This document shows positions 1 through 10,159 of a stretch of DNA of 64,000 nt, one piece after another (positions within the stretch are counted from its first letter, which is position 1; each line of letters starts with the position of its first letter). Where the stretch lies: positions 1,113,321-1,177,320 of the forward strand of contig QAOA01003368.1 of NCBI GenBank assembly GCA_003255065.1, written 5' to 3'. The stretch is from Cercis canadensis (Eukaryota; Streptophyta; Magnoliopsida; Fabales; Fabaceae). Both the position numbers and the translations under genes were made by a program. The notes below the pieces were generated by a model. That model saw nothing but the letters and a program-made list of their open reading frames with translations. It searched no databases and was not told the origin of the DNA.

Positions 1-506
1 AATAATCAATTAAAAGATTGAATTTTTTTTAAAAAAAATATTATAGAACGTAAGATAGTGTAAAGAAATAGAATAACTAATAGAGGTAGAAGGTGAAAAT
101 AATAGAGATCATGATGATGAAAAACAGTAAATATATTTAGGGAGTCGTTATTTTTTCACCCGATTTTACTAATGTCATACTCTATTTAATGTCTATATAT
201 AATATAAATTAATTTATCTTGATTTAATATAAAAAAGTTTTAATTTAATTGTAAAAATTATCATTTAATATAAAAAGTTTTAAGTTAAAATTAAAAAAAA
301 ATTCATATTAATTGAAGATAATATAATTTATATCATATTTATACATTAAATATAATTTAATATTAATAAAATATAGTGTAAAAATAGCATATCCCTATAA
401 TTAATACAAATATATTTTAATTATAGGGTGTTTTCAAATATTTGTTAAAATTGAAATATATAATTTAACTTATATATGATCATATTTATTGGTGATTGTT
501 TAGAGA
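1..506. other. AT-rich intergenic DNA, no gene seen
   Basis: Very AT-rich sequence with short A and T runs. I see no coding frame, RNA gene or clear repeat until the transposon that starts at 507. Confidence 0.6.
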
Positions 507-1316
507 TAGGGATAACAATTTGCCCCAGACCCAATGGGGCCCCGATTTTTTTACCCGTTCGGGTATGGGTATGTGGCAGAAAAATGGGTATGGATAATTT
601 TATGGGTAATTTGATAGGGGCGGGTCTAGGGATGGGGAAGTCCTGCCCCACCCCGCACTGTATATAAATAATATATATATAATACATTACATAAATTTTT
701 TTAAAAAAATTTCTTCACAAAACGGCGTCATTATGACCTAAGATTTTCCCACACTAAATCACCAACACACTGACTTGACCCTTCCTCCTTCAGTCCCTCA
801 ACCTTGAGTTCTATTTTCCCCAAACCTAAATTTTTTTTTTTTTTTTTTTTTTGGTTTTGTAGAATATGGAGAGTGGTTTAACTTTAACCAACATTAGAAC
901 TTCATAAATTATACTTATTTTAATTGCTTGGAGCCTTTTGTACTTATTATGATTTCTTATTGACTTTTATAATTGTTTAAGAATAATTTTTATAATTTTT
1001 TTAAAATATTATTTATGTTATTGTTGTTGCTTGAGGATATCTTAAATTCTTGATGATGTTATTTGAACATTATTTATATTATCTTGTTCGATTAAACTTG
1101 AATTTTAATTAGAAATCGTGATCGATAGATTAAACTTGTAAATTGTGTATATTTAAAAAAAGTATAGTTGTATAGGTAAATGGGGCGGGGCATGGGACAA
1201 ATGGGGATTTAGTGAGGCAGGGATGGGGATGCTGAAAAATCCCCGCCAGGGATGGGTCCGGGAATGGGGACGGGGACTGCTTGCCTCACCCCATCCCCGC
1301 CTCATTGCCATCCCTA
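507..1316. mobile_element. Non-autonomous hAT transposon (family A), 810 bp
   Basis: The left end reads TAGGGATAACAAT and the right end, reverse-complemented, TAGGGATGGCAAT, giving imperfect 13-bp terminal inverted repeats. Both subterminal regions are rich in GGGG/CCCC, unlike the AT-rich flanks. An 8-bp direct repeat TTTAGAGA lies at 499-506 and 1317-1324. An 8-bp target duplication with TAGGGATGGCAA-type ends is characteristic of hAT elements. No transposase frame is visible inside, so it is a deletion derivative or MITE. Part of a second copy of the same family lies at 60291-60369. Confidence 0.85.
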
Positions 1317-1325
1317 TTTAGAGAT

Positions 1326-1850
1326 TCGCCATTAATCTATGGAGTATTAGTGGGAAGGTTCATTTGGTTTAGACTTATCACATTCCATTAAATACGAAGA
1401 AACAAAGTGGTAAGAGGTCACATGGTGAACACATTCCCCTATGATTTCCGCTGTATTACATATATTGCAAGTTGGGTATGGAAAATGCTGAAAGTTTCAC
1501 CTAACATGTGCAAAATTATTAAAAAGGAGCACACAAAGAAAGGAAGACAGGATATATCATTTCAAGTTGGACAAAGTGTCCTCAGATGTGACTTAAGTCA
1601 CTTTTTTTTTTTATACAATTTTAATTTTATATTATATTAATATAATATAATTAACATAATTTAAATTTTATAAAATTAATATTTAAATTATAAAATTGTG
1701 TAAAAAAAAGGTTTAATTATAATTTTGGCCATCTAATTTTAACAACTTAAATTTTTTTTGCCTCTTTTATTTAAAAATAAATAATTTAATCACTTTATAT
1801 TCATAAAATGTGTAATTTTGGTCCTTCTGTTTTTAAACTAAATTTTTTTA
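1326..1850. repeat. Relic of peroxidase upstream sequence plus AT-rich DNA
   Basis: Positions about 1400-1520 resemble the stretch upstream of the complete peroxidase gene. Each copy has an AAAGTGG-like word, then AAGAGGTC-like, then TGGTGAACACA-like words; related pieces occur near 3715, 6840, 8440 and 8830. I infer a remnant of an older tandem peroxidase promoter. The frame open at 1407-1640 has no recognisable product. The rest is AT-rich. Confidence 0.45.
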
Positions 1851-1879
1851 TATCTAGTTTAAAGTGTAAAGTTCTTCAA

Positions 1880-2100
1880 TTTACCATCTCACCGTTTAAA
1901 TTGAAGAGTTATGTCTTACGAATCTCCTCACAAAATTTCAATTTTATTCAACATTAAAACTCAGCCCAAAATACAAAAATTATAAGTTTTCATTTAACTG
2001 GAGATACAGATTCATTCATCGTTAGATTGAGCTGAAATTTTATGAAGAAGTTCACAAAATATAACTCTTTAATCTGAACGATAGAATTATGAATTAGATA
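1880..2100. repeat. Imperfect inverted repeat (foldback relic)
   Basis: The stretch near 1890-1945 is an imperfect inverted copy of the stretch near 2030-2085. Both arms carry AAGAGTTAT and CAAAATTTCA or close variants. It directly abuts the broken peroxidase exon at 2155. It may be a degraded foldback transposon whose insertion helped truncate that exon. No clean target duplication was found. Confidence 0.45.
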
Positions 2101-2154
2101 ACTTTATCCTTTGAAATAGACTTAACAAAATTTGACTTATTAAATATTTTTTTG

Positions 2155-2393
2155 TCCTTGGTGGGGTCTTGGTTTGGGGAGATTCTGCTGAAGAAAAATG
2201 GAAAGTGTGCCCGGCCAAAAGTGTGGGCACCGGAGAGGGCAACAACGTCGGTGGTATCGAACTTATTGGCTCCCATTTGGGTGAGGATGACGCCGGTGTT
2301 GCTAAATAGTGCCGAAAGGTTACTTGTTTCATTTACATTTAAGGTTAGGCTATCCCTTCTTCCTAATGGCACGTCAAAGTCGGGGCCTCCTGA
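2155..2393 (-). pseudogene. Class III peroxidase exon 3 fragment
   Basis: Reading the minus strand after an acceptor-like TTGCAG, the frame gives SGGPDFDVPLGRRDSL, then a diverged stretch, then FDTTDVVALSGAHTFGRAHF. This is the start of the last peroxidase exon, including the proximal heme-ligand His of the SGAHT motif. After SPNQDPTK the similarity stops. The rest of the exon (about 130 residues in the complete neighbour) is missing and replaced by AT-rich and inverted-repeat sequence. No exon 1 or 2 is found on its upstream side. It is a broken tandem paralog of the gene at 4475-6639. Confidence 0.85.
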
Positions 2394-2744
2394 CTGCAAC
2401 AAGAATCAAACATGATATGGGTTGGATTAGTCTATTGCATGAAACATTATATTAGTTTATTTGTATATACCACAATTATAAATCTGTATCTTTCTATCAT
2501 GCATGCTTATTTTATTGGCATAGTTCCCTTTTGTAACCACTAAGAATAAATTATATAAATAATTTATGATATATATATGCGCATATTACTTGAATGCATG
2601 GCAACCCAGTGCAATAAGTTGCTCTTGGTAGTGTATATTTTAACCAAGAGGATAAAATGCTAACATGCTTTATTTATTGATTTATGGTCTACAATAAATG
2701 CATAGTTTAGGACCGTTGGTTCAAGAATGGCTTAGTGGTTCTCT

Positions 2745-3135
2745 CTCCCTTTAGAGAGGGTAGTACTACAGCCCCTTAACCCTTTCAATTGGGTAGATTC
2801 GGATGGAACCTACACAGTAATTTTAGTGTTATTGTAAAGATTTTGAAAAATTAAATCACCTAATATGTGTCAAAATACTTAGTTATTTATAAAATGTAAA
2901 AATTGTATGATATAGGAAAATGTACTAAGAAATAACTTTTTTAAGTTTACTTTTTGACACATTTTCTTATATTATGTCATTATTATATTTTATAAGAAAC
3001 TATGTTCTAGCACACACTTGGTGACTCAATTTTTCTAAATCTTCGCAATGACACCAAAATTATATTGTAAGTCCCATTGAGTCTCATCCAACTGAGTTAG
3101 ACTATAGTGCTACCCCGTCTTAGAGGGGGTATAAG
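2745..3135. repeat. Imperfect foldback element, about 390 bp
   Basis: The left arm (about 2745-2865, with TTTAGAGAGGGTAGTACTAC and TAATTTTAGTGTTATTGTAAAG) is an imperfect inverted copy of the right arm (about 3025-3135, with CTTCGCAATGACACCAAAAT and TAGTGCTACCCC). By eye the arms match at roughly 70%. This suggests an old MITE-like hairpin element. I found no convincing target duplication, so the ends are approximate. Confidence 0.5.
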
Positions 3136-3472
3136 ATAGTACTCACCTTATGTTTTCATGCAAACATGTTTAATTTGTGTTACACGTCTTGTGATTTATG
3201 AAGGGAAATGAATGTAGCAAAATGAATGAGTTACATTCTCCAATTGTTTGATGTCTATAATGGGGAAAGGAGAAGGAAACATCTCTTCCTTGTTTAAGTG
3301 GAAAAGAAGGAAAGAACTATAAATAAAATTTATGAATATTTTGCTTTAAAAAAAGATTCCTTTAGATTTTTATAATTTTATATTTTTTTTAAAATAAATC
3401 ACATAATATAAGTTATAATTAAATTTACTCTTATTTTAATTTTTAATGGAAAAATAGTTAAAAGGAAGTGGG

Positions 3473-3480
<8 letters not shown>

Positions 3481-3508
<28 letters not shown>
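3481..3508. repeat. (GA)n microsatellite
   Basis: Fourteen uninterrupted GA units. A similar shorter (GA)n tract occurs at 9143-9164. Confidence 0.9.
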
Positions 3509-3699
3509 TACAAATATAAGATTAATTAGAAAGTGACACTTGGATTTGGAGTTTTATATGGTTGTCTTGAACTGGGATTTTGGATAAGGAATATATTATT
3601 GTTCTAGTGCTACATGAACACTCGAAAAATTGCAAAGATTCTAGAATGTAGACGTTAAATCTTTCTTTAGTTTACCAAAAAGAAAGTCTTTCTTTACAA

Positions 3700-3830
3700 T
3701 TTGTATTCCACTTTATCCGAAAAGCCAAGGTGGCAAAGGGATGTGGTGAGCACACTGCAAGTTTGGTATAAAATTTTGAAATACTCACCTAGCCTTTGTG
3801 CAAACTACGTGTCAAGGACAAAGACCACAA
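3700..3830 (-). repeat. Second relic of the peroxidase upstream region
   Basis: It contains GGTGGCAAAGGGATGTGG followed by TGAGCACACTG, resembling the upstream stretch of the complete peroxidase gene near 6840-6875. No peroxidase exon 1 follows it in the expected direction. I infer a leftover from a tandem duplication. Confidence 0.45.
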
Positions 3831-3834
3831 AAGG

Positions 3835-4201
3835 AACGAAACGCGAGACAATTCCACCAAAACATATTCAAAGTTGGCTCCTAAGAATATAATATATTGA
3901 CCACATGCCCCAAAACGTGCCAGTACTTTGAATGCTTCTGATTAATAAGGATTAAAAAGTGAATAATTTTTGTAAAAGATAACAAAACAATTATTTGAGG
4001 AGTAGTGATACCATCATNAACGAAACGCAAGACAATTCCACCAAAACATATTCAAAGTTGGCTCCTAAGAATATAATATATTGACCACATGCCCCAAAAC
4101 GTGCCAGTACTTTGAATGCTTCTGATTAATAAGGATTAAAAAGTGAATAATTTTTGTAAAAGATAACAAAACAATTATTTGAGGAGTAGTGATACCATCA
4201 T
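3835..4201. repeat. 183-bp direct duplication flanking a single N (assembly overlap)
   Basis: Positions 3835-4017 and 4019-4201 are almost identical, with one visible difference (CGCGAGAC against CGCAAGAC), and are separated only by the N at 4018. This is the pattern expected when two overlapping contig ends are placed side by side. It is probably not a real tandem repeat. Confidence 0.85.
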
Positions 4202-4474
4202 ATAATTGTTTATACTTTTAACCCAAAGGTATTTTGTTCATTTTGTTCGTTTGGTTACATAACCATCACACATGGATTGGATGACGATGGTTTATTTACC
4301 TTATCAATAATATTATGACTTTTAATTTTTTAAGAAAAACAGTAAATTAAGAAGATATATATAGAATTATAGATAGAAAAGGTAATTATTTGTCATAATT
4401 AACTGAAGGAGGCTGAGTTAAACAGCATATATCACAATTCACAAGTCAGTACTCACTAGAGAGTACTCATGACC

Positions 4475-6639
4475 TTAGAACTGAGTCCATCCTTCCACCA
4501 CCTCTTCCACCACAGACGACGCCAACAAAAGCCTATTATCGGAGTTCCTGACGGAGCAATTAGCCCTAATTTCCCCTTGATTTCCAGTCAAGACACCCAT
4601 CTGACCCATTTTGGTGACAGCATTGACAAACTTGTCAAAGAAGAGCTTCTGGTTCTTGGAAAAGCTTGTGACAATCCCCCTCGTCCTCTCATCGGTGAAC
4701 AAGTCCTGGTCCGAGGTAAACAATCCCTGGCGGTTCACGAGGTCTACGTAGTACTTGTTATCAAACTTGTTGGGTGTTCGGACGTCCAACACGGTGGTGT
4801 TGTCAGTGGTTTCGGTGGGACAAGTGAGTTTGAGGCTGCTGGCAAAGGCTGTCTCCATGGTGGGGTCTTGCGTAGGGTACAGTCTTCTTGTGAAAGAGTT
4901 ACAGTGGCTCCGGCCAATCGTGTGGGCCCCGGAGAGAGCCACCACATCGGTGGTGTCGAAGTTTTTGGCTCCTAGGGAACGGAGGAGGGCGTCGGCGGTG
5001 CTTCCGGGTCCTGGAAGATTAGCCAATGTTGTATTTCTAGTGGCGAATATTAGACTGTCGCGTCTTCCTTGTGGCACCGCGAAGTCGGGCCCTCCTGACT
5101 TGAAAAAAATGAAGAAAAGCATTACCAGATTTTACACTCTAGAAGGTGACCACTGGCTTGCATTAATGATAAAGTGACAACATACATAAATGGTCATGTG
5201 GATCCCATAAATAGAATTAGCTTTTCTAATATTTCAATCCGGCTATGTTATATAATTTTAAATGAGCTTCAGTCATATAACATAATTGATTGGATTCCAA
5301 TAAGATATTTGAGATTTTTAATTTCTCTTCTTTATTTCACATCTGCATGGTTCAAGACATCTGTCCTAATAATTGCGCTCTCTTAAATTCTTCTTTATGG
5401 AAAGCAAGTTTAGATATAAATTTGGACAGCCCACGACAATTTTTAAATAGATGTATAAAACTTTAAGAATTGCAACTTAGGTAATAATTGCAAACGTCCC
5501 ATGCAAATTAGGACTAATTGCAACTTTAAGAATTATACTAGCTAGATCAGTATGTAAATTTTAGATGGGACTTGGGAATTGGGATACATAAATATGTAAA
5601 CATCTTAGGTTTTTAAATAAATAATATTATTTGCATACTAATTACACTCATACTATTATATAGTTATATAATTAATATAATTTGATTCACTTAAACTTTT
5701 AGTTTGACTCAAATGGTACTAATTATGTATTAATATATAATAATATGAGTTTAATTAGTGTCCAAATAATATTATTTTTTCTCAACAAGTTAGATATTTA
5801 GCATGTCAAATAGAGACATCCAAGATACCTAGAATTATCTTAGATATATACGTGGAAATACCAAACATCTAGAAAACTTTTCATTATTTTAAGGAGAAAG
5901 AGTTAGGTGTTAATAGCAGGAAAAATTAATTAAAAGATGGATAGAGTTATGAGTTAGTGGAAGAGTTTGAAGAGGTGAATTACGAGGAAAACAGCATCAC
6001 GTCCAGCCAGTGCAGTGATGTCAGCACAGGAGACTACTCTTCCACAGGTTTTGTGGACAAGAGCCCTGAGGTTGTCGAGGGTCTTCAAGGCATCAAGTCT
6101 CAATGTCAAGTTGGGAGGTGCCTCCTTCTCACTTGGATTCGCAAATGATCCATCCAACAACACAGATGCATCGCATCCCTACATCACCATGCACGCAACA
6201 CTTCCCATTAATACACTATTCCAATCTTATAAATCTTACTTTATCTTTTTTGAAATGGTATTCAGTACTCAGTCATTAGTGTCATATTAGACGTCACGTC
6301 TCCAATAAAGAAGATTTTTATCAACCAAAAAAAAAAAATCTTGTGGTGAAAATGGCAACAAAACATTGATGTGGTTACTTAAATTACCTGAACAAAGCAG
6401 TCATGGAAAAAAATACGCAGTATGGCAGCAGCTTGGCCAATGTCCTTCTTGAACACCTTCTTGAGATGGTTTCTGACAATGGATTCAAGTTTTGGACAGC
6501 TTGATTTATGGAAACTCCATGATAATCCCTCCACTATAGCAGGACTTGTTTGTGCCTCAGAGTAGTGGGAAACCAACAGAAGGAAGGAAATCAAAAGCAA
6601 GGAGGACAAAGAAGCTGAGCTACTAGCATTAGGTGCCAT
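4475..6639 (-). CDS. PRX12: Class III secretory peroxidase, PRX12-like, 3 exons
   Basis: Secreted heme peroxidase that uses H2O2 to oxidise phenolics in the cell wall. Exons on the minus strand are 6639-6388, 6178-5984 and 5098-4475, joined at GT-AG sites and giving 356 residues, normal for the family. The start at 6639 opens a signal peptide (MAPNASSS, then a Leu-rich core to about residue 29). An upstream in-frame ATG is rejected because a TATA-like box lies between the two. Visible motifs are distal RIFFHDCF (Arg75, His79), GCDASVLLDG, SCADITALAGRDAV, SGGPDFAVPQGRRDS and proximal SGAHTIGRSHC (His208). DPTM, LYPTQ and NRQGLFTSDQ match Arabidopsis PRX12 as I recall it. The extra C-terminal tail after NCSVRN is also PRX12-like. 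It looks intact. Confidence 0.93.
5099..5983 (-). other. Peroxidase intron 2, no separate feature
   Basis: An 885-bp AT-rich intron between exons 2 and 3 of the peroxidase gene. The short frames that overlap it are intronic noise. Confidence 0.85.
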
Positions 6640-6958
6640 CCTTGATTTCTTGGCTGTGACTTCAGAATAGCAAATAGCACAGAAATTTATAGACAGATTT
6701 TGAAGCCTGTGCTGTGCTTGAGTCATAGATATGTTTCATTCGTAAAATTGTAGAAAGTGACACGTGCTTGTTGGAGGTACATGTGGCTTTCTTCAAGACT
6801 AATTGTGCAGATTGGTGTTTCTTAACGTTATCCCAAAATTCAAAGGGGCCAAGGGTCGTGTGGTGAACACACTGGAGAATGCTGTGCACTGTGCTCTCCG
6901 AGCCTTCACTTGTGACCAATTATGTTACAACAAATATTCTTCTGCATTTTATTTTTTT
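6249..6958 (-). repeat. Duplicated peroxidase 5' segment, copy 1
   Basis: This segment (part of intron 1, exon 1 and about 320 bp of upstream DNA) is repeated almost exactly at 7843-8554. Only a few substitutions and a poly-A length difference are visible. Both copies end at the same TTTTATTTTTTT, where copy 1 runs into the 258-base N gap. It is either a very recent duplication or two haplotype contigs placed in series. Confidence 0.85.
6685..6691 (-). promoter_or_regulatory. TATA box of the peroxidase gene
   Basis: The minus strand reads CTATAAAT about 46 bp upstream of the ATG at 6639. The same box is conserved in the duplicate at about 8282-8288. Its position favours 6639 over the upstream in-frame ATG as the true start. 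Confidence 0.6.
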
Positions 6959-7216
6959 NNNNNNNNNNNNNNNNNNNNNNNNNNNNNNNNNNNNNNNNNN
7001 NNNNNNNNNNNNNNNNNNNNNNNNNNNNNNNNNNNNNNNNNNNNNNNNNNNNNNNNNNNNNNNNNNNNNNNNNNNNNNNNNNNNNNNNNNNNNNNNNNNN
7101 NNNNNNNNNNNNNNNNNNNNNNNNNNNNNNNNNNNNNNNNNNNNNNNNNNNNNNNNNNNNNNNNNNNNNNNNNNNNNNNNNNNNNNNNNNNNNNNNNNNN
7201 NNNNNNNNNNNNNNNN
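6959..7216. other. Assembly gap, 258 N
   Basis: Run of unknown bases. It separates the two nearly identical peroxidase 5' segments, so exons 2 and 3 of the second copy could lie inside it or be absent. Confidence 0.99.
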
Positions 7217-7842
7217 AAAAAAAGTCATATTTATTTAATGATAATATTATAAAAATTTAACATAGATCAAATTTAAACCTTACTTTATACACCAGCAGTA
7301 AACTGGTTAAAATCATATTAAGATAATTAGATAAATGATTTAGGGAAGAGTGCTTTTATAGCACCTAAAGATTTTGATGATGTTGGGATAAAATTGTTTC
7401 TTTTTATAATAATGTGGCAGTAGAAGAGTTTTTTGGCTATTGATCACAGCCTATGAGAATTTATAACTTTTGTTAAAAAATAAAATTTAAAGTAGCAATT
7501 AGATAAATTTATTTTTTAATTATAATAATTATTCTTGCATAAATACTTTTCACAGAAGCAATTATTCTAACAGTAAGTTGGCTCGCGTTTTACCAAGTTG
7601 GCTAACGTTTTGATGGGCATTGCTCCATGTGAAGCCACGTCGTCTTGATTAAATGGGCAGCTGGGCATTGCTTTTGTTAAACGTTGCTAACTTTGTAAAT
7701 CTTAAATTGTTGTGTTCCACTTTATAATTAACAAAACGTGTAAACAGCCGGTAAACAAAGCAATATTTTATTTATAAAACCTGCAAAAACTGAAAAAAAA
7801 ACAGAGAAGTCATTTCAGGGGGGTGTAGCATAGCACCCCCCT
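7217..7842. other. Unassigned DNA with a terminal GC hairpin
   Basis: Mostly AT-rich DNA with no peroxidase exon and no other recognisable gene. It ends with GGGGGGTG TAGCATAG CACCCCCC (about 7818-7841), an 8-bp perfect hairpin. This lies exactly where homology between the two peroxidase 5' segments breaks. It may be the end of an unidentified insertion. Confidence 0.5.
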
Positions 7843-7984
7843 TTTTGAAATGGTATTCAGTACTCAGTCCTTAGTGTCATATTAGACGTCACGTCTCCAA
7901 TAAAGAAGATTTTTATCAACCAAAAAAAAAAAAAACCTTGTGGTGAAAATGGCAACAAAACATTGATGTGGTTACTTAAATTAC

Positions 7985-8236
7985 CTGAACAAAGCAGTCA
8001 TGGAAAAAAATACGTAGTATGGCAGCAGCTTGGCCAATGTCCTTCTTGAACACCTTCTTGAGATGGTTTCTGACAATGGATTCAAGTTTTGGACAGCTTG
8101 ATTTATGGAAACTCCATGATAATCCCTCCACTATAGCAGGACTTGGTTGTGCCTCAGAGTAGTGGGAAACCAACAGAAGGAAGGAAATCAAAAGCAAGGA
8201 GGACAAAGAAGCTGAGCTACTAGCATTAGGTGCCAT
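7985..8236 (-). pseudogene. Peroxidase exon 1 duplicate, rest of gene not seen
   Basis: Exon 1 is repeated with the same signal peptide and the distal RIFFHDCFVQ motif, followed by the same splice donor. The one residue change I can see is T to P after the signal peptide (AQTSP to AQPSP). Homology continues only to 7843 within intron 1. No exon 2 or 3 follows before the N gap. If the gap is real this is a partial gene; if the two segments are haplotypes it is an assembly artefact. The open frame itself is undamaged. Confidence 0.75.
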
Positions 8237-8554
8237 CCTTGATTTCTTGGCTGTGACTTCAGAATAGCAAATAGCACAGAAATTTATAGACAGATTTTGA
8301 AGCCTGTGCTGTGCTTGAGTCATAGATATGTTTCATTCGTAAAATTGTAGAAAGTGACACGTGCTTGTTGGAGGTACATGTGGCTTTCTTCAAGACTAAT
8401 TGTGCAGATTGGTGTTTCTTAACGTTATCCCAAAATTCAAAGGGGCCAAGGGTCGTGTGGTGAACACACTGGAGAATGCTGTGCACTGTGCTCTCCGAGC
8501 CTTCACTTGTGACCAATTATGTTACAACAAATATTCTTCTGCATTTTATTTTTT

Positions 8555-9530
8555 TGAAGTCTAACCTGTATTTGTAGTTAGAGAATCTCAATTTGTTATC
8601 AAGGAAACATAATCTCTTCAAAAATAAATTCAAATATGTTAATTTGAAAACATATAGCACCACTCTATAGAGGGATTAAGAGGTTGGTTCATGCCTGGTT
8701 CCTAGATGTACCTTTCATAACAAAAGTGAAAGTGAGATATGCTTGCTGGAGGTACATGTGGCTTTCTTCAACACTAATTCCTTAAATTGGAGTTTGTTTA
8801 ACTCACTCCCTCCACCTTCATTTGAAAAATCAAAGTGGCAAAAGGTCATATGGTGAAAGATTCCTCTGAGATATTCATTGTATCATATATTGCAAGGTGC
8901 GCTCCTCGCTTGTACTAATTAAATAATTACCAAGGACAATGGGTCCACAAAAACAGGATAGGAATGACACATAAATTGGTCCCTGGCAACACTGCAATAT
9001 ATTCAAAATTTGGTCACTGGTGCGTACAATATTATTATATTGAGCACTATTGCTTAAGAATTTAAAACGAGCTAGCATCTCAAACGATTCAAACATTGTA
9101 TTAAAAGTTATAGATTTTTAAAAATTTGACAGACAATAATATGAGAGAGAGAGAGAGAGAGAGAAGAATTGGGCGATCTATGAAACCAGTGCAGTAGTGA
9201 AATGGGAGGCGATTTCACTAACCAAAATCACATTCTATAGTATCTACTATTTGAGCTATAGGGTTTCCAATTACTTGGCAATCTTGGAACAAACATGTTA
9301 AAAAGATCAGTTTAGCGTATGTGCTCAGAAGAGTAAGCTATTTTCTTTTGACCTAGAATGTGTGTGCGAATAGGATAGCTGCACAACATATATAAGCAGA
9401 GAGTGAGAATCTCTTCTTGTGTGAACCTAATAGGCCAACATGCTCATAATTGGACAGCCCACACTAAGTGTAACATATAAGCCCAATAATATTTGAAATC
9501 TAATTAATTTAAGTTTTATAAAAGTTTGTT
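8555..9530. other. Intergenic DNA with another peroxidase-promoter relic
   Basis: Positions about 8738-8890 (CTGGAGGTACATGTGGCTTT, then AAAGTGGCAAAAGGTC) resemble 8366-8480, so the upstream region has itself been duplicated in tandem. A (GA)n tract lies at 9143-9164. No coding frame here looks real. Confidence 0.5.
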
Positions 9531-9531
9531 A

Positions 9532-9730
9532 GGAAGAGTTAGTTTAGTTGGTAAAATCAAAGTACTTAGTTTTTAAATTTTAAATTCAATTCTTGTTGGT
9601 AGGATATCTATAAATATTATTATAAATTTTTGTCGAAACGTGTAATATATCTTAATTTTAGAATGAGATAGTATCTTCTTATTCTAAATTTTTATGTACC
9701 AAAAAATTAAAAAATAAAAATAAAAATCTA
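9532..9730 (+). repeat. Possible tRNA-derived SINE
   Basis: It begins near an A-box-like GTTAGTTTAGTTGG, has a B-box-like AAATTCAATTCT about 50 bp later, and ends in an A-rich tail of AAAAT-type units. This is the layout of a diverged plant tRNA-derived SINE. The foldback element at 9745 sits just downstream of its tail. No clear target duplication was found. Confidence 0.35.
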
Positions 9731-9744
9731 TGCTGATCTACATA

Positions 9745-10149
9745 GGTTTTTTTTACCAAAATAATACTTTTTTATAAAATAAATACGAAAATAGGTTACT
9801 TTTCAAAATATTTACCAAAATGGGTCTGTTTTTTTATGTCTAATATTCAAATATGCGTTTTTCTAAGGAAAACGCGTATTTGAATATGCGTTTTCCTTAA
9901 GAAAACTCATATTTGAATATGAGTTTTCCTTAGAAAAACGCATATTCAAATACGCGTTTTTCTAAGGAAAACGCATATTCAAATATGCGTTTTCTTAAGG
10001 AAAACGCATATTCAAATACGCGTTTTCCTTAGAAAAACGCATATTTGAATATTAGACATAAAAAAACAGACCCATTTTGGTAAATATTTTGAAAAGTAAC
10101 CTATTTTCGTATTTATTTTATAAAAAAGTATTATTTTGGTAAAAAAGCC
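9745..10149. mobile_element. Foldback (MULE-like) MITE with mini-hairpin array, 405 bp
   Basis: A nearly perfect hairpin over its whole length. The ends are GGTTTTTTTTACC and its inverse GGTAAAAAAGCC. A perfect 10-bp direct repeat GATCTACATA flanks it at 9735-9744 and 10150-10159. Long inverted repeats with a 9-10 bp target duplication point to a Mutator-like (MULE) foldback element. The core, about 9845-10050, holds six units of about 29 bp. Each folds on itself around TTTTC-TAAG-GAAAA, has ATATGCG/CGCATAT arms, and is separated from the next by TTGA or TCAA. There is no open frame; it needs transposase from elsewhere. Confidence 0.88.
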
Positions 10150-10159
10150 GATCTACATA

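Noticed and set aside
4469-4975. 168-codon plus-strand frame opposite the peroxidase
   Set aside because: Antisense shadow of peroxidase exon 3; no family resemblance and the sense strand explains the composition.
6015-6290. Plus-strand frames opposite peroxidase exon 2
   Set aside because: Antisense shadows; the sense strand has the conserved GCDASVLLDG exon with proper splice sites.
6640-6726. Upstream in-frame ATG of the peroxidase
   Set aside because: It would precede the TATA-like box and put 29 polar residues before the signal peptide.
6803-7260. Long open frames across 6803-7260 on both strands
   Set aside because: They consist almost entirely of unknown bases in the N gap.
9840-10055. 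Regularly spaced palindromic units resembling a CRISPR array
   Set aside because: Spacers are only four bases (TTGA/TCAA) and the array is the core of a plant foldback transposon with its own target duplication.
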